Notes: a model not told the origin generated them from the sequence alone. A stretch of DNA of 34,447 nt from an uncultured Caulobacterales bacterium (GCA_938040095.1 CALHXF010000067.1:1-34447), one strand, 5' to 3'; shown: positions 8,419 to 16,989, counted from the first letter of the stretch. Translations and numbers: made by a program.

Positions 8419-9790
8419 TAGATCTCAACTCCTGTAGGCGCCCCCGCAACACTTTTAGAGCGGTCGTCAGTTGGTCTTGATCGTACTCATTTGGACTTTC
8501 GACGGCATCATATGCCTTGTTGATTTCATTTCGCATGCCTGACGTTTGCGCAAATGAGACTTGGTTTGCTGCAACCATGGAACTCAACAGCGTATCGACA
8601 GCCATAATTGCTTGTTCGGCCGCGACATAATCGGTGTAACGGCGTGTCAGAGCGTCCTCCACGACAACCTCAAGAATGCCTAACGTCTGATTTTTAGAAA
8701 AATCAGTCTCAGTCACAACCTTCATCAAATCTTCAGCCAAGCCTTCCAAGCTCTGGCTCACTTCACTTGCATCCCGACCGCCACCAGCCAAACTCGCGTG
8801 GAAAGCCTTAATTTCAGCATCAAGTTTTGGCGCAAGGTCTGGAGCAATTTGCTTCGCAGTGGCCAATAACATGATCATATTTGCGTCGTTAAACTTTACG
8901 ACTCCTGGAGCTTCGGGCCGTCCAGGGTTGGACCGAACTTCAGGGCGCCAATCCGGGTCATCTGAAATCTCTCGATGGCACGCGAGACAGTCGAAGAAAA
9001 CAAGCTCTGGGAAGACGCCGTCTCTGTTTAAGGTTGGCGTCTGAAAAAGCGCGAGGTTTCTCTTCATCGCCTTCGCTTGACCAATGGCCCAAATGCGAAC
9101 GCCTGGCTGCACGACCTTTCGCTCAAAATAATCTACGTCCTCATCGTGATGACTTTGCAATGACGTAAAGAGGTCCAACTCAAATGAAATACGCGGGTGT
9201 CCCGCAGCCATCATTCTATGTGTCACGAATTGGTTGTTGTCCGCGCTGCCTAAGTGACAAGACAGACAGACGTCGGCTCGCGAGCCCGCGTCTTCCAAGG
9301 GCGTTAGGCCGAGGCTAACATTCTTCGTATGGCTGGCCCCGACGTCATAATGCTGGGTCAACCAATTGACGGACCCACCATGACATGCCTCGCATCCAAT
9401 TCCGTCATCTACTTGAAACTTGGGGCCCCGTAAGTTTTCTGCGACATTATCTGAATGGCAGCCGAGACAAGAAGGCTCTTCTTCGGGCTTGCCTAAATTG
9501 AGCCGCTGCGTAATCGCACTCGATCGTTCTGAGAGTAAAATCTTATACGCTCGCAGATGCGCGCCTGTTGTTGAAGTTTGGTCTTGCCAACTGAGAATTT
9601 CATTCTGGCGCACAACGACACCTGTCGCCTCTTGTCGCGAGTGACATGTCGAGCCGTAACAGCCCATAATCCCTTGATGCAAAGCTTCGTTCGCTGCCGT
9701 CGTAGAAGGTTGCACTTGAGAAACGGCTGGAGACGTAGCCAAAGAGAGCAGGAAAATAACTGCAAATGTACATTTCGATAAAAATCGCAA
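8408..9790 (-). CDS. Periplasmic multiheme cytochrome c, c554-like family
   Basis: 460 aa with a Sec signal (FAVIFLLSLATSPAVS). Haem sites: an unusual CYGSTCH (CX4CH, residues 44-50), then CLGCH (108), CEACH (133), CLSCH (175) and CLACH (268). The spacing, the HRMMAAGHPRISFELD segment and the helical haem-free C-terminus match the c554-type multihaem cytochrome family, whose members are periplasmic electron carriers or oxidoreductase partners. The start is a TTG preceded by AGGAGG about 10 bases upstream; no ATG lies nearby. It is first in the minus operon, divergent from the oxidoreductase gene. Likely role: soluble shuttle between the inner-membrane cytochrome and the outer-membrane pair. 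A catalytic role is not excluded. Confidence 0.85.
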   Translation of the reverse strand: MRFLSKCTFAVIFLLSLATSPAVSQVQPSTTAANEALHQGIMGCYGSTCHSRQEATGVVVRQNEILSWQDQTSTTGAHLRAYKILLSERSSAITQRLNLGKPEEEPSCLGCHSDNVAENLRGPKFQVDDGIGCEACHGGSVNWLTQHYDVGASHTKNVSLGLTPLEDAGSRADVCLSCHLGSADNNQFVTHRMMAAGHPRISFELDLFTSLQSHHDEDVDYFERKVVQPGVRIWAIGQAKAMKRNLALFQTPTLNRDGVFPELVFFDCLACHREISDDPDWRPEVRSNPGRPEAPGVVKFNDANMIMLLATAKQIAPDLAPKLDAEIKAFHASLAGGGRDASEVSQSLEGLAEDLMKVVTETDFSKNQTLGILEVVVEDALTRRYTDYVAAEQAIMAVDTLLSSMVAANQVSFAQTSGMRNEINKAYDAVESPNEYDQDQLTTALKVLRGRLQELRSNAG

Positions 9791-9942
9791 AACGTTCCGC
9801 CCTCCTTCCCAATGAGATAGCTCTTGGGTCGCGCATGTCTAGAGATAATTAGATTTCCAGCCAATCAGTCAGACGTCCGTAAAAAAGTTGCCTCTTTCGA
9901 ATATCTCTCTAAGACAATCGCCTAAGGGAGACGCTCAGGGGC
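9791..9942. promoter_or_regulatory. Divergent intergenic region between the two redox operons
   Basis: This 152-bp gap separates the two divergent operons and must hold both promoters. Shine-Dalgarno sequences are visible: AGGAGG before the minus-strand TTG and AAGGGAG about 12 bases before the plus-strand ATG. I could not pick convincing -35/-10 pairs, nor a canonical FNR (TTGAT-N4-ATCAA) or CRP (TGTGA-N6-TCACA) site. Confidence 0.5.
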
Positions 9943-12399
9943 ATGGCAAATAAATACGATATAGCCGTCATCGGCTCTGGGCCAGCCGGCATCAGCGCAG
10001 CTGCCCACGCGGCAGAGCTTGGTCTTTCTCACGTCCTTCTCGAAAAAACAGACCACCTTTCCGATACAATTTACAAGTATCAAAAAGGCAAGCACATCAT
10101 GGCCACGCCCGACCAGCTTGTCCTACGAAGCGACATTGATTTCGAAGCTGGCAAACGGGAAGATATTTTGGCCCGTTGGGAAAATCAAACGCAGCAAGGC
10201 GAACTTAACGTCGCTTTCAATTCTGATGTCAGTGAAGTCTCCGGAGAGAAAGGCGACTTTCTTATTAAGACTAAATCTGGCGAGACCTTTAATGCCGCCC
10301 ATGTAATTTTAGCCATCGGGACGCAGGGCAATCCAAATACAATGCGTTGTCCTGGCGGCGATTTACCACATATTCAATACACATTGGATGACCCTTACGC
10401 TTACTTCGACGAAGATATTATCGTTATCGGCGGCGGTGATGCTGGGATCGAAAATGCAATGGGGCTTATTGCGAATACGCTCCTGGCCAACCGTGTGACA
10501 TTGGTTCAGCGTGCGGATGGCTTCCCGCGCGCAAAAGAAGCCAATGTAAAATCCTTGCTGCAAGCCATGAATGAAGGGCGTTTGGACGTCCTGACACAAG
10601 CGGAGACGAGCCTCGTCGAAGATAAGTTTATCACCCTCAATGTGAGTGATGGCGAAACACGATTGCCCTGCGACCGTATTATTGCCCGCATAGGCTCCGC
10701 ACCACCACGGAAATTTGTTGAGAGCTGCGGGGTCGCTTTTGCGTCAGATGATCGGATGGCATATCCGATTTTGAGTCCAACTTTCGAAAGCTCCGTTCAT
10801 GGCCTCTTTGTCGTCGGTGCATTGGCTGGATACCCTCTCATCAAACATTGCATGAACCAAGGCTATGACGTCGTGGAGCACATAAATGGCAATGTTGACT
10901 TGAAACCAGCAGATGAACCCTTGCTCGCTGAGAAGTTTGCAAAGCTCCCCGGCGATAACGACGTCAGTGCTATTCTTGAGTTTTTGCGGCAGAAAATCAC
11001 AATTTTCAATGATCTCACGTCGCTACAAATGCGTGAGTTCATGCTGGACTCTCAGGTACACGTTTTCAAAAAGGGCGACACCGTCTTCAAACGAAATGAT
11101 TACGGCTCATCCTTGTTCTCTATTGCAGAGGGCATCGTTGACGTTCTCATCGACCCTAATGATTCCACAAAAACCATCGCAATTTCTGAGGGTGAAATTT
11201 TTGGCGAAGCTGGATTGATTTCTGGGCGACGTCGAAATGCAACGATCGTCGCGGCCTCGGACTGTATTCTGGTAGAGACGCCGCGAAACTCCGCGCGAAA
11301 ACTCATTTCAACGGTGCCCGCTGTCGAAACGCGGGTGAACCAGATTGCCGTTGAGCGCCTGCTCTCTCAAATATTCGGAGCAGGGCTCTCGAAGACAGAA
11401 TTTTCTGCGGTCATTGCGGATGCTGAGATTAAAACGATAAATGCCGGTGAGACCCTTATTGAAGAAGGCGCGGACGACACCGACATATTCATCATCCGGT
11501 CAGGGTCGATGTTGGTTGAAAAGCATATCGGCGGAAAAGATGTGTTTTTGTCTTATGTCTCCGCCGGGAGTTATGTTGGCGAGATGGCGCTCTTCGAAGA
11601 AGGCCGCCGCACAGCGACGGTGAAGGCTGCTGTAAAATCTCAAGTCATTCGCCTTAAAGGCGCGTATTTCGAATCCCTATTGGGTGCGAACCCTGATCTC
11701 AAAGCAAAAGTCATGGATGAGCTCTCAGACCGTAGAGCTATGAATGCATTCGTAGAGGGTCAAAAAAGCGGATTTGATAGCGTCGCAGACCTCTATGGTG
11801 CGCGGGCAAACTTTCTGATTGAACAAGGTCTAGGCGAGGCCACTGACGCTTTACTCATCGACGAAACCCTCTGCATTGGCTGTGACAATTGCGAGGTCGC
11901 GTGTGCGGAAAGTCATGACGGCATCTCGCGCCTCAATCGAGAGGCGGGACAAACATTTGCGCATATCCATGTCCCTACATCCTGCCGCCATTGCGAACAT
12001 CCACATTGCATGTCTGACTGTCCGCCAGACGCTATTCATCGCGCGCCCGATGGTGAAGTTTTCATCGACGACAGCTGTATCGGATGTGGAAATTGCCAAC
12101 GATATTGCCCCTACGGCGTTATTCAAATGGAGAAGACGCCACCCAAAAAGCCGAATTTATTGTCGTGGATGTTGTTCGGCGTCGGGCCAGGACCCGGTCA
12201 AGCCAATAAGGCTTGGACGAAAAAGACGCTTGCGAAGAAAGGCAACGATGCACCTAAAGTCGCGGTCAAATGCGACATGTGTAAGGGCATCACGGGCGGC
12301 GCGGCCTGCGTGAGGGCCTGTCCAACAGGCGCCGCCATTCGCGTGTCACCAGAGGAATATCTATCCTATTCCAAAGACCCGACCAAAGCCAAAGCTTGA
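9943..12399 (+). CDS. FAD/NAD(P) oxidoreductase fused to two cNMP-binding domains and a four-cluster ferredoxin
   Basis: 818 aa, no signal peptide, so cytoplasmic. Residues 1-315 are a two-dinucleotide-fold flavoprotein: GSGPAG (11-16) for FAD and GGGDAG (163-168) for NAD(P)H. It resembles thioredoxin reductase-like proteins but lacks their CXXC. Two cyclic-nucleotide-binding domains follow (about 370-455 and 495-580). The second has VGEMALFEEGRRTATV, a textbook phosphate-binding cassette with the Arg; the first (FGEAGLISGRRRNATI) is degenerate. The C-terminus (640-800) is a DmsB/NrfC-type ferredoxin with four cysteine groups: 644-654, 681-693, 712-722 and 777-793. An AAGGGAG lies upstream. 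The next gene overlaps as TGATG. It probably moves electrons between NAD(P)H and the membrane cytochrome b under direct cyclic-nucleotide control; the control is inferred. Confidence 0.9.
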   Translation: MANKYDIAVIGSGPAGISAAAHAAELGLSHVLLEKTDHLSDTIYKYQKGKHIMATPDQLVLRSDIDFEAGKREDILARWENQTQQGELNVAFNSDVSEVSGEKGDFLIKTKSGETFNAAHVILAIGTQGNPNTMRCPGGDLPHIQYTLDDPYAYFDEDIIVIGGGDAGIENAMGLIANTLLANRVTLVQRADGFPRAKEANVKSLLQAMNEGRLDVLTQAETSLVEDKFITLNVSDGETRLPCDRIIARIGSAPPRKFVESCGVAFASDDRMAYPILSPTFESSVHGLFVVGALAGYPLIKHCMNQGYDVVEHINGNVDLKPADEPLLAEKFAKLPGDNDVSAILEFLRQKITIFNDLTSLQMREFMLDSQVHVFKKGDTVFKRNDYGSSLFSIAEGIVDVLIDPNDSTKTIAISEGEIFGEAGLISGRRRNATIVAASDCILVETPRNSARKLISTVPAVETRVNQIAVERLLSQIFGAGLSKTEFSAVIADAEIKTINAGETLIEEGADDTDIFIIRSGSMLVEKHIGGKDVFLSYVSAGSYVGEMALFEEGRRTATVKAAVKSQVIRLKGAYFESLLGANPDLKAKVMDELSDRRAMNAFVEGQKSGFDSVADLYGARANFLIEQGLGEATDALLIDETLCIGCDNCEVACAESHDGISRLNREAGQTFAHIHVPTSCRHCEHPHCMSDCPPDAIHRAPDGEVFIDDSCIGCGNCQRYCPYGVIQMEKTPPKKPNLLSWMLFGVGPGPGQANKAWTKKTLAKKGNDAPKVAVKCDMCKGITGGAACVRACPTGAAIRVSPEEYLSYSKDPTKAKA

Positions 12400-13256
12400 T
12401 GAAGACACGCAAGACCAGCCCTGCTCAACACGTCAGCTTTCTGGCCCATAGAAGGTTTCTGTGGTTGAAAGTCTCAGGCGCTCTCTGCGTCCTCAGTATT
12501 GTTGGCTACGTGTCTACTGATTTTGATCCCGTCCGAAATGGTGGGACATGGTACGGATACACACTGGGCGTTATCGGTGCTCTACTCATTCTGTGGCTGT
12601 CTTTATTAGGCGCGCGTAAGCGCGCAATCACAGCCGGTCATTGGAGCTTGAAGGGGTGGACATCAGCTCATGTTTACCTTGGTGTCTCGTTGATCATCGT
12701 CGCAACGCTACACAGTGGATTCCAATTCGGATGGAATGTTCACACGCTCGCCTATGCGTTAATGATCTTTGTCATTCTGTCGGGCATTATCGGTGTCTTC
12801 TTCTATGTCTATATTCCCCGCCGCATGAGCGACAATAGAGCGGAAATGGGGCAGATGGACATGCTCAAAGATATCTCAAATCTGAATGCCATGCTTGATG
12901 ACGCGGCCCAACCCTTGAGCGATAAATATGTACCCATTGTCCGAAAGGCTATTGATAAAACAAAGTTGGGCGGCTCAATATTCCGTAGATTATCTATCAA
13001 TGATGCGCGTTGCTCCACGCGCGAAGCCCTCACTTACTTTCAGACAGAAATGCGGAACGTTGAAGCCAAAGAACGCTCTGAAATTCTAGACATGATTTCA
13101 GTATTGGAACGTAAGAATTCGCTCTTGCTCAAAATCCGAAAGCACACGCGCTACAAGGCTCTTTTACAAATTTGGCTATATGTCCACTTACCTGTCACTT
13201 TCGCTTTGATAGCGGCCCTGATTGCCCACATCATTTCCGTTTTTTACTATAATTAG
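12399..13256 (+). CDS. Diheme membrane cytochrome b (ferric-reductase/NOX-like core)
   Basis: 285 aa starting at the ATG that overlaps the oxidoreductase stop (TGATG); the track's TTG one codon earlier is less likely. Five hydrophobic segments lie at about 22-40, 52-70, 88-108, 117-138 and 256-280. Helix 3 carries H91 and H105 and helix 5 carries H263 and H277. Both pairs have 13 residues between them, the arrangement that binds two stacked b haems in NOX/ferric-reductase-like proteins. A charged loop of about 115 residues joins helices 4 and 5, predicted on the cytoplasmic side, and could dock the flavoprotein/ferredoxin. There is no FAD or NADPH domain in this protein, so its reductant must come from a partner, most simply the gene just upstream. 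Confidence 0.8.
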   Translation: MKTRKTSPAQHVSFLAHRRFLWLKVSGALCVLSIVGYVSTDFDPVRNGGTWYGYTLGVIGALLILWLSLLGARKRAITAGHWSLKGWTSAHVYLGVSLIIVATLHSGFQFGWNVHTLAYALMIFVILSGIIGVFFYVYIPRRMSDNRAEMGQMDMLKDISNLNAMLDDAAQPLSDKYVPIVRKAIDKTKLGGSIFRRLSINDARCSTREALTYFQTEMRNVEAKERSEILDMISVLERKNSLLLKIRKHTRYKALLQIWLYVHLPVTFALIAALIAHIISVFYYN

Positions 13257-13265
13257 GGAGGCGAC

Positions 13266-15059
13266 ATGACGAGCACTATACGTAATTTGAAACGCAGCCC
13301 CACAGGTCGTGAGAGCATTCGAGAACGCGATTACGACGGGTCAGAGCTCTCATTTGGGCGCGACATACAATCCGACGTTCAATTGCAAGATCTCAGCGTT
13401 GCACTGAAACATGCCAAGCTAAGGTATGATGAGACCGGTGAGGTTTTCATCGATATTAGCGCGGGCCAAAAAGCTCTTATCAATAATCGGATCAGAACGG
13501 GAGTCGTCGGACCCCTTCAGGTCGGGACCAAAGTGAAGCTAGGGATCTATTTGATAACCCTTGAGGCCCCTACCGAAAAATCTAAGCTCGTCGCCCAGTT
13601 GGAAGTTGCCGAAGATATTTCTGGGACAGAAAATGAACCAGATGAGCAAAGCGTTTTTGGTCTAAAACGCGCTCTTCCTTCCAAACGCATAATGGCATGG
13701 GCGTTCGCATTTGTGGTATTGGTCACCTGCCTCGTATTACCAACGCATATCAATAAATATCCTGAAGGTAAGGTCGCAGTAGCCACCCCGTTTCAAGCTG
13801 ACCTATTTTGGAATAGCGGCCCAATCTCATTGCTGCATTCAAATCTAAAATCAGACTGCCAAAGTTGTCATGTCAAAGGGTGGGAAGCCGTTACCGACAC
13901 AACATGTTTGGACTGTCACACAGAACTGAAAGATCACGCGAAACCCGAAAGACTGCAACAAAGCACACCACTATCGACTGGGTTTGAGGCCGTATTGGGC
14001 GATGTAAGTGAAACATTTGGACGACCCGTTGACCGCTGCACCTCTTGCCATGTCGAACATAACGGGCGGGCTCACATCATGCCGTCCAGTCAGTCCCTCT
14101 GTAGCGATTGTCATGCGGATCTAGACAAAGCCTTACCAGATACAGAGCTGCTCAATGCCGCCGACTTCGGCACAGCTCACCCTCAATTTCGACCATCTGT
14201 GATCACGTCTCCTAGCTTTGATAAGCCGCTCTACACACGGGTCTCTTTAGATAAAGATCCGAAAGGGGTCTCCGGGTTGAAATTCCCACATGACGTACAT
14301 TTGTCCAAAACTGGCGCGGTGGCTAAGATGGCCAGCACATTAGACTCTCAATATGAATTTGCCGACGGAGTTGGGTGCCTTGACTGTCATAGTGAAGAAG
14401 CGGGCGGTGCCCTGTTTGAACCCGTGAGCATGACCAATGATTGCGCCATGTGTCACTCCATCGTTTTTGAAGACGATGAAGGTTATCCAAGAACATTGCG
14501 GCACGGAGAACCCAAAGAAGTCATCGCCTCTATGAGGGATTTCTATGAGGCTAAAGCATTAGGAAACATTCGCGATGCTGAGATGAATACCACAACTCGC
14601 CGGCGTCCTGGACGCGCATCGCAAATCCGGGACCTCAATCGAAGAGAGCTTGCATTTAAGCAGGCGGAAAATAGAACGATAGAAAAAGTCGAAGCGATAT
14701 TTTCGGAGGGTGGGGCCTGCTACGATTGCCATGCCATTGACCGGCCAGCGGAAATTGCGACTTTGGATTTCAAGGTCCAGCCCATCAGTCTTAATGACGC
14801 CTTCTACCCCCTATCACCATTCAATCATGAGCAGCACGAAATCAAAGGGCTGTCGTGCGATACATGCCATAGTGCGGAGACGTCAAAGACATCCGATGAT
14901 GTATTACTGCCAAAAATTGAGGTTTGCCGTGATTGTCATATTGGCGAAGAGAGCTATCGTGAAGGCGGGGACTTTGCACATGGGAAATTCCCGACTAATT
15001 GCTTGACCTGTCATGCTTACCACGACGGCGAGCATGGTAAGGACAATTCAAAAGACTGA
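13266..15059 (+). CDS. FHA domain-TM-decaheme cytochrome c fusion
   Basis: 597 aa with AGGGAGG four bases before the ATG. Residues about 20-100 form an FHA fold (FGRDIQSDVQLQDLS...KHA), predicted cytoplasmic. One membrane helix follows (142-160). The rest is periplasmic with ten CXXCH motifs at 198, 214, 258, 279, 371, 393, 485, 531, 554 and 579, resembling cytochrome c3-type modules. FHA domains bind phosphothreonine; here Gly31-Arg32 and His49 are kept but the conserved Ser is Ala46 and the Arg after it is Leu47, so normal peptide binding is doubtful. It lies 9 bp after the cytochrome b gene. Likely role: accept electrons from the b haems and pass them into the periplasm, with the FHA domain as a docking or signalling handle. 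Confidence 0.9.
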   Translation: MTSTIRNLKRSPTGRESIRERDYDGSELSFGRDIQSDVQLQDLSVALKHAKLRYDETGEVFIDISAGQKALINNRIRTGVVGPLQVGTKVKLGIYLITLEAPTEKSKLVAQLEVAEDISGTENEPDEQSVFGLKRALPSKRIMAWAFAFVVLVTCLVLPTHINKYPEGKVAVATPFQADLFWNSGPISLLHSNLKSDCQSCHVKGWEAVTDTTCLDCHTELKDHAKPERLQQSTPLSTGFEAVLGDVSETFGRPVDRCTSCHVEHNGRAHIMPSSQSLCSDCHADLDKALPDTELLNAADFGTAHPQFRPSVITSPSFDKPLYTRVSLDKDPKGVSGLKFPHDVHLSKTGAVAKMASTLDSQYEFADGVGCLDCHSEEAGGALFEPVSMTNDCAMCHSIVFEDDEGYPRTLRHGEPKEVIASMRDFYEAKALGNIRDAEMNTTTRRRPGRASQIRDLNRRELAFKQAENRTIEKVEAIFSEGGACYDCHAIDRPAEIATLDFKVQPISLNDAFYPLSPFNHEQHEIKGLSCDTCHSAETSKTSDDVLLPKIEVCRDCHIGEESYREGGDFAHGKFPTNCLTCHAYHDGEHGKDNSKD

Positions 15060-15129
15060 AAACAAGACGGGCATAGACTCAGGCGCACAGAAAATTTATC
15101 CACTTTCTTCAGGAAAGAGACTTTGTTTC

Positions 15130-15993
15130 ATGATGAATGATCAAAACAGAATGATCATCGCACAGATCACCGATTTGCACATCGGGTTTGAAGGCGAAGG
15201 TGAGATTTGCCAAAATTCTGGTAAACTGCAAAGCGTCCTACGAAACATCGACACGCAAATCCTCAAGCCCGACGTCTTGCTCATTACGGGGGACCTCGTC
15301 GAGAGCGGATCTCACTGGGCCTATTCCCAACTTCGTGACCAGTTGCGCGGTGTTGATTACCCAATTTTATGGGCGGTTGGAAATCATGACAATAGAGACG
15401 CATTTGCTGAGATATTCCCCGATGCTGAGTTCAACGCAGGGTTCCTTCAATACGCGGTTGAGGATTGGCCCCTGCGTATCATTACATTGGATACGCTACG
15501 ACCTGAATATCATGGTGGGTATCTGTGCGAGACGCGTCTCAAATGGCTGGATCAAAAATTATCAGAGAGACCTAGTCAGCCCACCCTGATCGCAATGCAC
15601 CACCCGCCTATCGATACAGGCATTGCGTGGATGACAGAGCGTGACGACGCCCCCTGGATTTTGGGTTTGAAAGCGGTCCTCAAAAAACATGATCAAGTTG
15701 TCCACATCACGGCAGGCCATATTCATCGATCCATATTCCGTAAATTTGACAATCTAACGGTTTCCGTATGTCCAGCTATCGCACCAGAAGTAAGCCTAGA
15801 ACTGGCCCCAATTGATCCAAATCTCCCTGATAACCGCCCGCTCTTAAACACCTCATTTCCGGGGTATTGTTTGCATCATTGGAATGGAGACACACTCACC
15901 ACACATGCTGCGACCGTTACGGCAGGCGAAGCTATTGTTAAACATGACTCAGATCATGCCTTCATCGTCCAACATACGATGCATGGGAAATGA
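15130..15993 (+). CDS. cpdA: CpdA-like 3',5'-cyclic-AMP phosphodiesterase (class III metallophosphoesterase)
   Basis: 287 aa from the ATG at 15130. The longer ORF from 15013 would overlap the cytochrome gene out of frame, and the catalytic domain starts only at MIIAQITDLHIG. Motifs in order: TDLH (metal), LLITGDLVE, GNHD, MHHPPIDTG and AGHIHRS, the set of calcineurin-type class III cNMP phosphodiesterases such as CpdA. Length fits the family (about 275 aa). An AGGAAAGAG lies about 12 bases upstream. It follows the decaheme gene by 70 bp on the same strand, so it is probably in the same operon. This ties cAMP breakdown to the redox module. The substrate is inferred from family membership; related enzymes can act on other phosphodiesters. 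Confidence 0.8.
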   Translation: MMNDQNRMIIAQITDLHIGFEGEGEICQNSGKLQSVLRNIDTQILKPDVLLITGDLVESGSHWAYSQLRDQLRGVDYPILWAVGNHDNRDAFAEIFPDAEFNAGFLQYAVEDWPLRIITLDTLRPEYHGGYLCETRLKWLDQKLSERPSQPTLIAMHHPPIDTGIAWMTERDDAPWILGLKAVLKKHDQVVHITAGHIHRSIFRKFDNLTVSVCPAIAPEVSLELAPIDPNLPDNRPLLNTSFPGYCLHHWNGDTLTTHAATVTAGEAIVKHDSDHAFIVQHTMHGK

Positions 15994-16083
15994 CGCACTC
16001 AAATTTGAACCAATTATTCCTGAGCAATCTCTAATGGGCGGGTCCATCACATTATAATCGACCGTCACATCTCCCTATGGCGC

Positions 16084-16989
16084 TTGCTAAAGATTATTTG
16101 GTCACGGCTGCTGATAATGCTGTTGATTGCAGTTGTGGGGGCCTTAGTGGTTTTAGAAATTGGATCACAATACATCATCGTTTCGACGGTGATCCCAACA
16201 ATTTTGGGCACAGCACTCTCTATTTTCCTTGGGTTTAGAACAAACTCTGCCTTCGATCGGTGGATGACGGCACGAGGGTTCTGGTCAAGTATTCTAGCGT
16301 CATCTGAGAACTATGCGCTGACCCTAGCTCGAGTTGATGGTGAAGCCTTTCTGAATTCGGTATCGAAGAAGCCGTCAAAAATTGCAAAAAAAGCGATGAC
16401 CCGTATGATCCGACGCAACATTGCGTGGGTATGGTGCGTCAATCACCAACTCAAGAAGAAAGCTCCACTTGACGGCATTCAGCAGTATCTTGAACCTCAG
16501 GAATATGAGTCGCTTAAAGCCTATGAAAACCCCGCCTTGAAAATGCTATATAATCAAAGTCGGGACTTTCGTATCGCGGCCGCAGAGAACCAATTCACAG
16601 ATGGGGAACATTTCGAAATCGTTGCAATGCAGAGGGAAATGTTGCGGGCTCAATATAGTTGTGAAGGTTTACAAGGAACGCCCTTCCCGACCCATTATAC
16701 ATTTTTTACAGATGTGTTCATTTGGATGTTGGTGGCGCTAATGGCCTTCTCATTACCTGCAATGGAGAACATTGGGTATTTTTCTATCTTCGCCGTCGTC
16801 CTCACGGGATGGGTCTTCTCAATGATCAATGGTATCGGGTCCTATATGGAAGAGCCCTTCATCAATAATCGCAATGTCATTCCAATGGATGCTTTGTGCC
16901 GTAAACTTGAAAGAAGCCTGCTACAAATCGCGCTTGAACAAGACGAAATTCCACCCGCCATACAGCCCATAAAAGGGGCGCTCTACTAG
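16084..16989 (+). CDS. Bestrophin-family membrane channel (YneE-like)
   Basis: 301 aa from the TTG used by the track. The hydrophobic N-terminal pair of helices, the segment FLGFRTNSAFDRWMTARGFW, and the C-terminal GWVF...EEPFINNRNVIPMDALCRKLE match bacterial bestrophins (PF01062 family), pentameric ion channels. Homologues begin about 12-15 residues earlier, and the frame stays open upstream as IIIDRHISLWRLLKIIW back to a TGA at 16021. No ATG, GTG or TTG occurs in that extension, so the true start may be a rare ATT or ATA near 16051, or the N-terminus is shortened. It lies 90 bp after cpdA on the same strand. A link to the redox genes is not evident from the sequence. Confidence 0.8.
   Translation: MLKIIWSRLLIMLLIAVVGALVVLEIGSQYIIVSTVIPTILGTALSIFLGFRTNSAFDRWMTARGFWSSILASSENYALTLARVDGEAFLNSVSKKPSKIAKKAMTRMIRRNIAWVWCVNHQLKKKAPLDGIQQYLEPQEYESLKAYENPALKMLYNQSRDFRIAAAENQFTDGEHFEIVAMQREMLRAQYSCEGLQGTPFPTHYTFFTDVFIWMLVALMAFSLPAMENIGYFSIFAVVLTGWVFSMINGIGSYMEEPFINNRNVIPMDALCRKLERSLLQIALEQDEIPPAIQPIKGALY

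Noticed and set aside
8408-9790. Nitrite reductase NrfA or hydroxylamine oxidoreductase
   Set aside because: No CXXCK site and too few haems for HAO; the c554-like family fits better.
9943-10900. Thioredoxin reductase (TrxB) for the flavoprotein domain
   Set aside because: Both dinucleotide folds fit, but the redox-active CXXC of TrxB is absent and the protein is fused to cNMP-binding and ferredoxin domains.
15013-15129. Longer N-terminus for the phosphodiesterase ORF
   Set aside because: It overlaps the decaheme gene out of frame and adds 39 residues before a domain that normally starts near the N-terminus.
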